From: JAHCIE01 sp034431435
GTDB lineage: Bacteria > Chloroflexota > Anaerolineae > Epilineales > JAHCIE01
DNA length: 64,000 nt
Direction: 5' to 3'
Assembly (NCBI GenBank): GCA_034431435.1
Contig: DAOUDG010000100.1
Span: 1 to 64,000, forward strand
Part shown: piece by piece, positions 15,155-23,721 of the stretch
How the letters are laid out: each line of letters starts with the position of its first letter
Numbering within the stretch: the stretch's first letter is position 1
Program-made: the position numbers and the translations under genes
The notes under the pieces: model-generated
Database searches by the model: none
Told to the model about the DNA's origin: nothing
The model's input: only the letters and a program-made list of their open reading frames with translations

Positions 15155-15463
15155 ATGCAGACGAACAGACTCTATATCGGCAATCTTCCCTATCGCACCA
15201 CCGCTGACGAACTGAGATCCCTCTTCAGTGGCGCCGGCGAGGTTGTCGACGTCGCGGTTCCGGTGGATCGCGAGAGCAACCGACCGCGCGGCTTCGCCTT
15301 CGTCGAGATGGCCGACGAAGCCGCTGCCTTGCAGGCCATCCAGATGTTCAACGGCTACTCGCTCCAGGGCCGAGAGTTGCGGGTCAACGAGTCGCAGCCC
15401 CGCCCCAGCGGGGGCTACTCGAATCGGGGCGGCTATAGCGAGCGGGGTAATGGCCCCAGCTGA
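15155..15463 (+). CDS. RRM-domain RNA-binding protein (cyanobacterial Rbp type)
   Basis: A 102-residue protein with one complete RNA recognition motif: RNP2 is LYIGNL at residues 6-11 and RNP1 is RGFAFVEM at about 45-52, followed by a glycine- and serine-rich tail from residue 82. Such single-RRM proteins bind single-stranded RNA and in cyanobacteria are often cold-induced. A strong promoter and a 110-base leader precede it, and a perfect hairpin follows. It stands alone as a monocistronic gene. Confidence 0.93.
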   Translation: MQTNRLYIGNLPYRTTADELRSLFSGAGEVVDVAVPVDRESNRPRGFAFVEMADEAAALQAIQMFNGYSLQGRELRVNESQPRPSGGYSNRGGYSERGNGPS

Positions 15464-15516
15464 CAAAGCATCCCTCGCGCCGCGCGGCCCGCATCGCAAC
15501 ACCATCTAGCACGCAA

Positions 15517-15546
15517 CAGCCCCACGCCGCCGGTGACGTGGGGCTG
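15517..15546. terminator. 10-bp perfect hairpin between the RRM gene and the M23-like gene
   Basis: CAGCCCCACG (15517-15526) pairs with CGTGGGGCTG (15537-15546) around a 10-base loop. It lies between two convergent genes and has no T-tract on either side; probably a bidirectional terminator. Confidence 0.6.
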
Positions 15547-15561
15547 CTGACGTTGCTGGCG

Positions 15562-16998
15562 TTAGCGCGAAGGCCAGTTGTCCGACTCCATATCATTCTG
15601 CCCGTTGACGCGCCAGGGCACGGCGCGGCGGGTGGGCGCGTCGTCACGAGTCAGCGTCCCCTGATACTCGACGCCTGACGAGTGGGCCTGCCAGCCGGAG
15701 ATGGTGAAGGGCACGCTGTCTGGCCCGATGGCGCTTATCCACACGCCATTGTAGCGCCGCGCCAGGTGGAGATGCGTCCCACTGGCCCAACCGCCCTCGC
15801 ACGAAGGATGCCCAATGGCATCGCCCGCCTCTAGCCAGCGTCCCTGCTCGGCCCTGTCCTGGGCCGCCACATGGTTATAGATCAGAATCCAGCCGGTGCG
15901 CACATCGCCGTCGCCGTCCAGGTCCTGAATCACCTCGCCGTAGCTGGACACGGCCACCAGGCCCGGGACAGTCGCGCGCACCCAATACTCCGTCGCGTCG
16001 AAGCAGCCCGTCTGGCGACGCTCTGACGTGCCGGGGGCGTCGCCGGGGCCGAAGTCGATGCCACCCCAGGCTGAGCCTGGCCCCCAACTGCCATGCGGCG
16101 CGCCGGTGTACCACCACGTCTCGCCGGGCGACCAGGGCAGCTTCATGGGCGGTTGAGTCAGCCCCTCGGGGACCAGGGGGCCGTCGTAGGCGCGCTGCCA
16201 GGGGTCGCCGAACAGGCGGTGGTAGGTCTGCATGAAGTCGCCATCGGGCGCGCGCAGGGCGTCCCACTCGTCCTGCTTGACCATGCGGGCCAGGAAGTGG
16301 GACAGGCCCGCCGTGCCACTGTTCAGGCCCTCGGGGCGACCGGGCCGTCGCACGCCATCCTGGAACCAGGTCTCACAGTAGCCGCGCTCGGCGCACGAGT
16401 AGAAGCCGGCATTCAGGTAGTTGGCGACCCACTCCATCTGCTTGTAGAAGCCCTTCGCCCACCACATCTCAAAGCCGAAGGGGTAGACCTGCTCGTGCTC
16501 CGGGATGTCGGTCGCGGTCAGCCAGCCGCCCTTCCATTCCAGCAGCGCCAGCAGGAGGCGGGGGTTGACGCTGTAGCGGTGGGCGATCATCTCGATCAGC
16601 TCGATGCCGTCGCGCGGCTGCCCCTCCACCTCCTGGCTGAAGTTCTTCAGGTAGCCAGGGTAGCTACTGACGAAGGCACGGACATCGAAGCCGGCCGTCG
16701 TCGGCGCGTTGACCAGCTCGCTGTCGGGGATGAGCCACGCTGCCGGGTGGGGCGCGGGCACGTCGCGGCGGGGGCCGCCCAGCCGCGCGCTCGCGGAGGG
16801 TGAAGGGCCAACGAGCCGGGGCGCGGGCGGCGGGGCGGCGGGGCCACCATGCGGCTGCGGCTTGCGCGCCGGGGGCGCGTCGCCCGCTTCGGGGCTGCCG
16901 GCCCAGGTCGCATCGGCCCCCACCAGCCCTGCCACGACGGCCGCCACGACGAGGGCGGCCACGAGCCAGGTCCGTGGGGCGGTTACCAGTCGCCTCAT
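15562..16998 (-). CDS. Secreted LasA/M23-like peptidase-fold protein
   Basis: A 478-residue exported protein. An N-terminal signal segment (RTWLVAALVVAAVVAGLVG, about residues 8-26) precedes a proline-rich linker, a central helical region (about 85-290: IELIEMIAHRYSVNPRLLLALLEW, typical of a domain seen before LytM domains in Chloroflexota), and a C-terminal LytM/M23 region with WGGIDF, GDAIGHPSCEGG and the GTHLHLARRYNG motif. The zinc-site histidines are only partly conserved, so it may be a non-catalytic peptidoglycan-binding variant. ATG 16998 is preferred because AAAGGAAG lies just upstream; a GTG 15 bases earlier is possible. Confidence 0.8.
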   Translation of the reverse strand: MRRLVTAPRTWLVAALVVAAVVAGLVGADATWAGSPEAGDAPPARKPQPHGGPAAPPPAPRLVGPSPSASARLGGPRRDVPAPHPAAWLIPDSELVNAPTTAGFDVRAFVSSYPGYLKNFSQEVEGQPRDGIELIEMIAHRYSVNPRLLLALLEWKGGWLTATDIPEHEQVYPFGFEMWWAKGFYKQMEWVANYLNAGFYSCAERGYCETWFQDGVRRPGRPEGLNSGTAGLSHFLARMVKQDEWDALRAPDGDFMQTYHRLFGDPWQRAYDGPLVPEGLTQPPMKLPWSPGETWWYTGAPHGSWGPGSAWGGIDFGPGDAPGTSERRQTGCFDATEYWVRATVPGLVAVSSYGEVIQDLDGDGDVRTGWILIYNHVAAQDRAEQGRWLEAGDAIGHPSCEGGWASGTHLHLARRYNGVWISAIGPDSVPFTISGWQAHSSGVEYQGTLTRDDAPTRRAVPWRVNGQNDMESDNWPSR

Positions 16999-17026
16999 GC
17001 TGCTTCCTTTCACCCCCCGGCCCGGC

Positions 17027-18121
17027 CTAGCGGAGACGCGCCACCACGGCGTCGGTCATCTCGGTCGTGCTGCTGGCGCGGGTTCCCTCGCCGCCAGCCA
17101 GGTCGGGCGTGCGGTAGCCAGCCGTTAGCACGCGATCGACCGCATTCTCCACCGCCGCAGCTTCCGTCGTCAGGCCGAGGGAGTGGTGCAGCAACAGCCC
17201 CACGCTGAGAATCGCGCCCAATGGATTAGCGATGCCCCGGCCGGCGATGTCGGGCGCGGAGCCGTGCACCGGCTCGTACAGGCCGCGCGGGTGGCGATGG
17301 CGGTTGTGGGCCTCGCCGATGGAGGCCGAGGGCAGCATCCCCAGGCTGCCCGCCAGCACGGCCGCCTCGTCGGTAAGGATGTCACCGAACAGATTCTCGG
17401 TCACGATGACGTCGAAATCGGCGGGGCGGCGGATAAGATGCATCGCCATGGCGTCTACCAGGACGTCTTCGTGACGCACGTCGGGGTAATGCGCCGCCAC
17501 TTCGTGATGCACCTCGCGCCACAGCCGCGACGAGGCCAGAACGTTGGCCTTGTCCACGTGGGTCACCTTGCGCCGCCGCTGGCGGGCCAGGCGGTAGGCC
17601 ACGTCGAGGCAGCGGCGCACCTCGGTCTCGTTGTAGTTCAGCGTATCGACCGCCGCGCGGCCCTGGGGTCCCTCGCTGCGGCCCTGGGGCTGGCCGAAGT
17701 AGATGCCCCCCGTCAGTTCGCGCACCACCAGCAGGTCAACGCCGGTCACCACGGCCGCCTTGAGCGGGGTGGCGTCGGCCAGGGAGGGATGGACGCGCAC
17801 CGGGCGCAGGTTGGCGAATACGCCCAACGCGGCGCGCAGCCCAAGCAGCCCTTGCTCGGGGCGCACGGCCGCCTTCGGATTGTCCCACTGGGGGCCGCCG
17901 ACCGCGCCGAGCAACACAGCGTCGGCGGCCTGGCACACGGCGACAGTCTCGGCAGGCAGGGCAGTACCGGTAGCGTCGATGGCGCTGCCCCCGATCAGGC
18001 CGTGGGTGTATTCGAACTGATGGCCGAACTCGCGGCCCACGGCATCGAGGACGCGCGTTGCCGCGTTCGTCACCTCGACGCCGATGCCGTCGCCCGGCAG
18101 GAGCGCGACACGTACATGCAT
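17027..18121 (-). CDS. leuB: 3-isopropylmalate dehydrogenase
   Basis: A 364-residue NAD-dependent oxidative decarboxylase of leucine synthesis. Conserved elements: LPGDGIGVEV at the N-terminus, LLGAVGGPQWDN, the substrate-binding RPEQGLLGLRAALGVFANLRPVR, DLLVVRELTGGIYFGQP, VDAMAMHLIRRPADFDVIVTENLFGDILTDEA, and EPVHGSAPDIAGRGIANPLG. Length is normal for the family. It lies 44 bases after the Asd-JAMM gene on the same strand and may be the last gene of that operon, but no other leucine gene is in the window. Confidence 0.96.
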   Translation of the reverse strand: MHVRVALLPGDGIGVEVTNAATRVLDAVGREFGHQFEYTHGLIGGSAIDATGTALPAETVAVCQAADAVLLGAVGGPQWDNPKAAVRPEQGLLGLRAALGVFANLRPVRVHPSLADATPLKAAVVTGVDLLVVRELTGGIYFGQPQGRSEGPQGRAAVDTLNYNETEVRRCLDVAYRLARQRRRKVTHVDKANVLASSRLWREVHHEVAAHYPDVRHEDVLVDAMAMHLIRRPADFDVIVTENLFGDILTDEAAVLAGSLGMLPSASIGEAHNRHRHPRGLYEPVHGSAPDIAGRGIANPLGAILSVGLLLHHSLGLTTEAAAVENAVDRVLTAGYRTPDLAGGEGTRASSTTEMTDAVVARLR

Positions 18122-18165
18122 GGCAGATTCTCCGACTGCCGCTCGCGGGCAGGGGCGCGGCGGCG

Positions 18166-19659
18166 CTACTTGATGTCCACGGGGTACTCTACCACATCCC
18201 CGCGCGTCTGGTCAATTCGGAAGGCGCGCAGCACCGGGCGACCAGGGTCGGCAAGAGACAGTACCAGGTAGTAGGCGTTGGAGTAGTAGGCCCCCGTCAG
18301 GTCCCTGGTCACCGGATAGGCAGGCGCGCTGGGGTGGGAGTGATAGACGGCAAAGATGTCCAGGCCCTTCTCGTCAATCTCGGCCAGGATGCGGCGCTGG
18401 TCCTCGGTCGCCATCTGGTAGGCGTGTTCGGGGTCGTCGGCGGAGTTGCGCGCCTTCAGCAATTGCATTGGCTGGCCGGAGGCTGTCGCCAGCACGCCCC
18501 CAACCTCGGACGGCGCGCCCTGGCGGGCCTGGCTCACCATGCGCTCGAAGATGGTCTTGGGGACGGCGACGGCGGTGCGGGTGGTCTGCCGGAAGAGGGT
18601 GTCTTGCAAGGTCAGGTAGCCCTTGGCAACCAGCAGCTCGGCGTTGAGAATGGCTCCGCCGGCCGCGCCGCGAATGGTGTTGTGGCCCAGCACGGTGAAC
18701 TTGTAGTCGAGCACGGTGTCGGGGCGCAGGCGGCCCACTATCGAGGCCATGCCTGCCGCTACATCGCGGTCGAGCACCGGCTGGGGGCGGTTCGCCTCGC
18801 TACGGACAATGATGGGCCAGGGTGGCGCGCTGGGCAGGCGCAACACTTGCGGCTCGCCCTGGAACATCGCCAGCGCCTCGGTCAGCTCGGTCAGATTCGG
18901 CTTGCGCTCCAGTTCCACGACCACGGCTTCGAGGTGGCCGTCGCGCACGGCGACGCGGTTGCAGGTGGCGCTGATGCGGAAGTTGGCCGGCTGCACAGCG
19001 CCGTCGGCTACGCGCCCCAGAATCTTGAGCGGCTCGGTCTCCATCTTCGGCTCTTCGCCACCAATGTAGGGAATCACGTTGTCGACGATGTCCAGACTCG
19101 GTACGCCGGGGTAGCCCGCGCCCGATACGGCCTGCATCGTGGTAACCATGACCTTGCGCAGGCCGAAGGCGTCGTGGAGAGGCTTGAGGGCCAGGGTCAT
19201 GTGAATGGTCGAGCAGTTGGGGTTGGCGACGATGAAGCCGCGCTCCCAGCCGCGCTTCTTGCGCTGAGTGGTGACCAGGGCCAGGTGGTCGGCGTTGATT
19301 TCGGGGATGAGCAGCGGGACGTCGGCGGCCATGCGGTGGGAGCTGGCGTTGGTGGACACCACGTAGCCGGCGGCGGCGAAGGCTATCTCGGTGGGGCCGG
19401 CCACCTCGGATGGCAGGGCGGAGAAGATAAGCTCGCAGTCGAGGCCCGGCTCGACTGGCTCGACGAGCAGGTGGCGCACGGCGGGCGGCATGTCGGGCGA
19501 GACATGCCAGCGCGCCGCGTCGCCGTAGGTCTTGCCGACCGAGTTGTCGGAGGCGGCGACGACGACGACCTCGAACCAGGGGTGATTGGCGAGTAGCTGA
19601 ATGAAGCGTTGGCCGACGGCGCCCGTCGCGCCCAGGACTCCACATTTGATTTTTGGCAT
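18166..19659 (-). CDS. asd: Aspartate-semialdehyde dehydrogenase fused to a JAMM (Mec-like) metallopeptidase domain
   Basis: Residues 1-349 are a complete aspartate-semialdehyde dehydrogenase: GATGAVGQRF NADP loop, catalytic Cys149 in ANPNCST, and the C-terminal GAAGGAILNAELLVAKGYL. Residues 350-497 form a JAMM/MPN+ domain closest in appearance to the CysO-cysteine peptidase Mec: Glu385 (PSEVGGVL), His440 and His442 (YHSHP), Asp453, then YYLVLSLADPGRPVLRAFRI. The serine normally seven residues after the HxH motif is Val450. There is no linker or frame break, so the fusion looks genuine. GGAG precedes ATG 19659. Asd feeds Lys/Met/Thr synthesis; the peptidase could release an amino acid from a sulfur-carrier protein. 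Confidence 0.93.
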   Translation of the reverse strand: MPKIKCGVLGATGAVGQRFIQLLANHPWFEVVVVAASDNSVGKTYGDAARWHVSPDMPPAVRHLLVEPVEPGLDCELIFSALPSEVAGPTEIAFAAAGYVVSTNASSHRMAADVPLLIPEINADHLALVTTQRKKRGWERGFIVANPNCSTIHMTLALKPLHDAFGLRKVMVTTMQAVSGAGYPGVPSLDIVDNVIPYIGGEEPKMETEPLKILGRVADGAVQPANFRISATCNRVAVRDGHLEAVVVELERKPNLTELTEALAMFQGEPQVLRLPSAPPWPIIVRSEANRPQPVLDRDVAAGMASIVGRLRPDTVLDYKFTVLGHNTIRGAAGGAILNAELLVAKGYLTLQDTLFRQTTRTAVAVPKTIFERMVSQARQGAPSEVGGVLATASGQPMQLLKARNSADDPEHAYQMATEDQRRILAEIDEKGLDIFAVYHSHPSAPAYPVTRDLTGAYYSNAYYLVLSLADPGRPVLRAFRIDQTRGDVVEYPVDIK

Positions 19660-19676
19660 TGGTTCTCCTCGTGGCC

Positions 19677-20747
19677 TCAGACCAGGGCCAGCATGTCACC
19701 CAGTACGCCGGCGGCGGTGTTGATTGGCCCCGCCCCGCGGCCGCTGACGACGAGCGGGTTGTTGCTGTAGCGCAGCGTGTGGAAGACGACAATACTATCC
19801 GAACTGCTGACCCGCGCCACCCGGTTGTCTGGGGACAGGGGTTGCAAGCCTACGCGCGCCTGGCCGCCGCTCACCTCGGCGACGTAGCGAAGTGTCTTGC
19901 CGTCGGCGCGGGCCTGGGCTGCCCGCGCGGCGTAGTCGTCGTCGAGGGTCGGCAGGACGTCCATGAACTCGGCGACGCTGAGGTCGTCCAGGGCGGCGGG
20001 GTAGAGGCTTTCGACCGCCACGTCGGTCAGTTCGAGGGCGTAGCCCAGCATGCGGGCCAGGATGAGGGCCTTGCGGGCGGCGTCCAGACCGCCCAGGTCC
20101 TGGCGCGGGTCTGGCTCGGTGTAACCGCGCGCTTTGGCTTCGCGCACTGCGACTGAGAAGGGTGTGCCGCGCTCAAGCTCGCTGGACAGGTAGCCGAGGG
20201 TGCCGCTGAGCGCGCCTTCGATGCGATGAACGTCGTCGCCGGTGTCGAGCAGATTCTGCAGGGTGAGAATCACAGGCAGCCCGGCCCCGACGGTGGCTTC
20301 CCAGCGCATGCGGCGGTGGTCGGTCAGGCGCTGCCAGGTGGCGAGATCGGCAGCCAGGGGCAGCTTGTTGGCTGTGACTGCGCCGTAGCCTCGGTCCAGC
20401 GCGCTTTCCAGGGCGGGGATGGTTGCCGCCGAGGCGCTGAGGTCGATGACGATAGCGCCGTCGTCGCCGGCGACGTCCACCAGGGCGGCCAGGTCGCCCT
20501 GGTCGTAGCCTAGCTCGTGCTCGCGGAACTTGCCGCCGCTCGCTTTGTAGCTCAGCAGGGTTTCCAGGGTAGCGTCGCTGAAGCCGGCTGGCTCGAAGAT
20601 AGCTCCGTCGCTGTCGGCGACGGCCACCAGCTCGAAGCGGGCGCGCAGTCGCTGTGCGTGCCGTTCGCGCAGGTCGATAATCTGCCGCACCAGGGCGCGG
20701 CCCACGTTGCCAACACCCAACAGGATCACAGGTACTAGATCGGGCAT
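19677..20747 (-). CDS. hom: Homoserine dehydrogenase
   Basis: A 356-residue NAD(P)-dependent enzyme reducing aspartate semialdehyde to homoserine. It shows the nucleotide-binding LLGVGNVGRALV, the TANKLPLA loop, EATVGAGLPVILTLQNLL, the GALSGTLGYLSSEL segment and YTEPDPRQDLGGLDAARKALILARMLG with the catalytic lysine. There is no C-terminal ACT domain, so threonine feedback of the usual kind is unlikely. ATG 20747 has GGAG upstream; an in-frame TTG at 20780 is an alternative. It sits 34 bases after the DinB gene and 17 before asd-JAMM in the SAM-controlled operon. Confidence 0.95.
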   Translation of the reverse strand: MPDLVPVILLGVGNVGRALVRQIIDLRERHAQRLRARFELVAVADSDGAIFEPAGFSDATLETLLSYKASGGKFREHELGYDQGDLAALVDVAGDDGAIVIDLSASAATIPALESALDRGYGAVTANKLPLAADLATWQRLTDHRRMRWEATVGAGLPVILTLQNLLDTGDDVHRIEGALSGTLGYLSSELERGTPFSVAVREAKARGYTEPDPRQDLGGLDAARKALILARMLGYALELTDVAVESLYPAALDDLSVAEFMDVLPTLDDDYAARAAQARADGKTLRYVAEVSGGQARVGLQPLSPDNRVARVSSSDSIVVFHTLRYSNNPLVVSGRGAGPINTAAGVLGDMLALV

Positions 20748-20781
20748 AGTCGCTCCGCAGGGAGTCAAATCGGTAGTCAAG

Positions 20782-21264
20782 CTATGGGCGCAGGTCTTCC
20801 ACGTGCAGGCCGTACAGGGGGGGCGGCTGGATGCCCATCAGGGTCAGGTACACGGCGAGCTGGCTGCGGTGGTGGACTTCGTGCTCGATCATGGCCAGCA
20901 GGATGTTCCAGGCGGGGTACGGCCCGCTCTGGTTGGACAGGCGCGGCGCGGCCAGGTCTTCGTCGCGCAGGCCCGCCAGGCGATTGCTGATTTCGGCGTT
21001 GGTCGCGTCCAGGTAGTGGAGCAGATTGTCGAGAGTTGCGCCAAATCGCTCGTCGTGGCCGGGGTATGGCCCGCTGCCGAGGGTGGCGCTGACGATGTTC
21101 ATACGCCGGGCGGAGGCGATGTGGCGCGCGATGTCGGCGCAGGATAGCTCGCCCACCACGGGCCGCCAGTCGAGGCGGTCGGGGGGAATGGTGGCTACCA
21201 TGGCGCGGGTGCGCTGGTGGACACGCTGCCAGTATTCGGAGAAGGCGGCCGCCGACACGATCAT
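20782..21264 (-). CDS. DinB-family putative thiol transferase or metal-binding helical protein
   Basis: A 160-residue four-helix-bundle protein of the DinB superfamily. Candidate metal ligands are the histidine in SCADIARHIASARR and the paired histidines in LLAMIEHEVHHRSQLAVYL, the usual H...HxxxH arrangement. Several DinB proteins are bacillithiol- or mycothiol-dependent transferases, but the activity of this one cannot be read from sequence. Its ATG overlaps the lysC stop by four bases and hom follows, so it is an integral member of the aspartate-family operon, which is unusual company for this family. Confidence 0.82.
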   Translation of the reverse strand: MIVSAAAFSEYWQRVHQRTRAMVATIPPDRLDWRPVVGELSCADIARHIASARRMNIVSATLGSGPYPGHDERFGATLDNLLHYLDATNAEISNRLAGLRDEDLAAPRLSNQSGPYPAWNILLAMIEHEVHHRSQLAVYLTLMGIQPPPLYGLHVEDLRP

Positions 21265-22691
21265 GAGACCGCCAGCGCCTCGGCCACGGGGCGGCCTAGC
21301 TCGAACTCGGCGTGGATGCCCTGGACAGCGCGGGTGAGGTCGGTTTCGGCCAGCACCATCGACATGGTATGCTCGGAGGAGCCTTGCGCGATGGAGATGA
21401 CGTTGATGCCGGCGCGGCCGAGGGCGCCGAAGACTTTACCGGCGATACCGGGGACGGCCTTCATGCCCGCGCCTACCACTGACACGATACCGACGCCGTC
21501 TTGGGCGGCGATGCGGTCAATGTTGCGGCGGGCGAGTTCTAGCTCGAAGGCTCGCTCGAGGGAGGCGACGACACGCGCGCTGCTCTCGGCCAGCACGGTG
21601 AAGCAGATGCTCTGTTCGGAGGAGGATTGCGAGATCATGAGGACATTGACGCCCGCGTCGGCGACGGCGCCGAAGACTTTGGCGGCGACGCCTGGTACGC
21701 CGAGCATGCCTTTGCCTTCGACGGTGACCAGGCTGAGGTCCTTGATGGCGGTGATGGCCTTGACGGTGCGGCCGTTGGCCTCGCTGCGGCTGATGACGAG
21801 GGTCCCCGGGTGGCTGGGATTGAAGGTGTTCTTGATGCGAATAGGGATGTCGCGCTCGACGGCGGGGAGGATAGACTTGGGGTGGAGGACCTTCGCGCCG
21901 TAGTAGGCCAGGTCGGCCGCCTCCGAGAAAGATACGCTGGGCAGGGTTTGGGCGTCAGGGACAACGCGGGGGTCGGCGGTGAGGATACCGTCGACGTCGG
22001 TCCAGATCCATACCTCGTCGCTATCGAGGGCAGCGCCGATGATGGAGCCGGAGTAGTCGCTGCCGCCGCGCCCCAGGGTGGTGACGTGGCCGTTTTCGGT
22101 GGCGGCCATGAAGCCGGTGACGACGGGCACGCGGCCGGCGTCGAGCATGGGCAGCAGGTGGGCGCGGGTCTTGTCGCGGGTGACGGTAAGGTTGGGGGTG
22201 GCGGCTCCGTAGTTGGCATCGGTCTGTATCAGCTCGGTGGCCAGGACGGCTTCGGCTGGTTGGCCCTGGGCGCGGAGGGCGGCGGCGGTGAGCGATGCAG
22301 TGAACCGCTCGCCCAGGCTGGCGATGAGATCCAGGGCGCGGGGGGTGACCTCGCCCAGGACGTGGATGGCGCGGCACAGGTTTTCCAGGTAGTCGAGGGC
22401 GGTACGAATCTCGTCGCTGAGGGCGGCGGTCTCGTGGGGGGCGGCGACGTCGCGGGCTACTTGCCAGTGGCGGACAAGGAGGTCGTCGCGAGTGGCGCGG
22501 TACGTAGCGCTGTCGCCGTCGGCGGCGGTGCGCGCGGCCTTGATGAGGGCGTCGGTGACGCCACTCATGGCGGATACGACGACGACGACCTGGTGGCCCT
22601 GGTCCACCGCCTCGTGGACCAGGCCAGCTACTTCGCGAATGCGTTGGGCGGAGCCGACGGAGGTGCCGCCGAATTTCATGGTCAGGCGCAT
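21261..22691 (-). CDS. lysC: Aspartate kinase with two ACT domains
   Basis: A 476-residue enzyme phosphorylating aspartate, the first step to lysine, threonine and methionine. MKFGGTSVGS is the nucleotide-binding start, FTASLTAAALRAQG and GRGGSDYSGSIIGAALDSDEVWIWTDVDGI form the aspartate site, and two C-terminal ACT domains begin at LVTVEGKGMLGVPG and GIVSVVGAGMKAVPG, implying allosteric feedback. AGGA precedes ATG 22691; the E1-like gene ends nine bases upstream. Confidence 0.96.
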   Translation of the reverse strand: MRLTMKFGGTSVGSAQRIREVAGLVHEAVDQGHQVVVVVSAMSGVTDALIKAARTAADGDSATYRATRDDLLVRHWQVARDVAAPHETAALSDEIRTALDYLENLCRAIHVLGEVTPRALDLIASLGERFTASLTAAALRAQGQPAEAVLATELIQTDANYGAATPNLTVTRDKTRAHLLPMLDAGRVPVVTGFMAATENGHVTTLGRGGSDYSGSIIGAALDSDEVWIWTDVDGILTADPRVVPDAQTLPSVSFSEAADLAYYGAKVLHPKSILPAVERDIPIRIKNTFNPSHPGTLVISRSEANGRTVKAITAIKDLSLVTVEGKGMLGVPGVAAKVFGAVADAGVNVLMISQSSSEQSICFTVLAESSARVVASLERAFELELARRNIDRIAAQDGVGIVSVVGAGMKAVPGIAGKVFGALGRAGINVISIAQGSSEHTMSMVLAETDLTRAVQGIHAEFELGRPVAEALAVS

Positions 22692-22700
22692 GATGTTGTC

Positions 22701-23717
22701 CTATATGCCGATGTATTTCGCGTAGATGGCGCGGGCGACAGATGGCTCGTCGGTGCCTTTGATGATGGCGCGCGCATCGGGGAACAGGGTTACTTCGCAG
22801 TTGTCGACGCTTAGGCGCAGCAAGAACGGGGTGACATGGACTGGCCCCACGCCGGCCAGGCGCTGGCCGAGGTCGGTGAGGTCGAGGGTTTGCTTGCCGG
22901 TGGGCCGTACCTGGACAGCGTCGCGGCCACATAGAGTGGCGGTCTCGCTGGTCTGGCCGTCGAGGAAGTGGTACTCGCCCTTGTCGCAGGTGGGGCAGCC
23001 GGGCCGCCGCGACAGGGTGAAGCGGTCGTAGGTGTTGGCCCACAAGTCGGCGTGGATGAGGCCGTCGTTGAGGGCGCCGTTGGCGACGATGAGTTTGATG
23101 GCTTCGGTGGAGGCGAGGGAGGCGATCAGGCCGGCGGCGCCGTTGAGGACGCCGGCGGTGTCGCAGGTGTCGAGGCGGCCGGCGGGGGCGGGTTCAGGGT
23201 AGACACAGCGCAGGCAGGCTGTCTGGCCGGGGACGATGGTCATGCTCATGCCGTAGGCGGCGACGACGCCGCTGTAGACCCAGGGTTTGCGCCATTTGAC
23301 GCAGGCGTCGTTGATGACGTAGCGGGTCTCGAAGTTGTCGGTGCCGTCGACGATCAGATCGATATCGCTGATGATGTCTTGGATATTTTCGGGTGTAACG
23401 TCGAGGATGACGGGTTCGATGTCGATGAGGGAGTTGATGCGGTTGAGGCGATCGGCGGCGGCGACGGCTTTGGGGGCTCCGGCAGCGGCGTCGGTCTCGT
23501 CGAAGAGGGTCTGCCGTTGGAGGTTGCTCCATTCGACGAAGTCGCGGTCGATGAGGCGCAGATAGCCGACGCCGGCGCGCGCCAGGTTGTTGGCGATGAC
23601 GGTGCCGAGGGCGCCGATGCCGATGACGGCGACGCGGGCAGCGAGTAGCTTGCGCTGGCCGGCTTCGCCGATGCCGGGGTAGACGAGTTGTCGAGCGTAG
23701 CGGGATAGGTCTGTCAC
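22701..23717 (-). CDS. ThiF/MoeB-type E1-like adenylyltransferase for a sulfur-carrier protein
   Basis: A 338-residue E1-like enzyme that adenylates the C-terminal glycine of a ubiquitin-like sulfur carrier. The Rossmann loop is Gly33-x-Gly35-xx-Gly38, with Asp58 and the DFVEWSNLQRQTLF helix; the zinc site is Cys168/Cys171 and Cys241/Cys244; the candidate catalytic cysteine is Cys185 in TCDTAGVLN. A C-terminal domain of about 90 residues (LCGRDAVQV, ending AIYAKYIGI) is like that of Bacillus-type ThiF and is not rhodanese. GTG 23717 starts four bases after the phosphoribosyltransferase stop. No ThiS, MoaD or CysO homologue is encoded nearby; thiamine synthesis is the main alternative role. 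Confidence 0.92.
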   Translation of the reverse strand: MTDLSRYARQLVYPGIGEAGQRKLLAARVAVIGIGALGTVIANNLARAGVGYLRLIDRDFVEWSNLQRQTLFDETDAAAGAPKAVAAADRLNRINSLIDIEPVILDVTPENIQDIISDIDLIVDGTDNFETRYVINDACVKWRKPWVYSGVVAAYGMSMTIVPGQTACLRCVYPEPAPAGRLDTCDTAGVLNGAAGLIASLASTEAIKLIVANGALNDGLIHADLWANTYDRFTLSRRPGCPTCDKGEYHFLDGQTSETATLCGRDAVQVRPTGKQTLDLTDLGQRLAGVGPVHVTPFLLRLSVDNCEVTLFPDARAIIKGTDEPSVARAIYAKYIGI

Positions 23718-23721
23718 GGGT

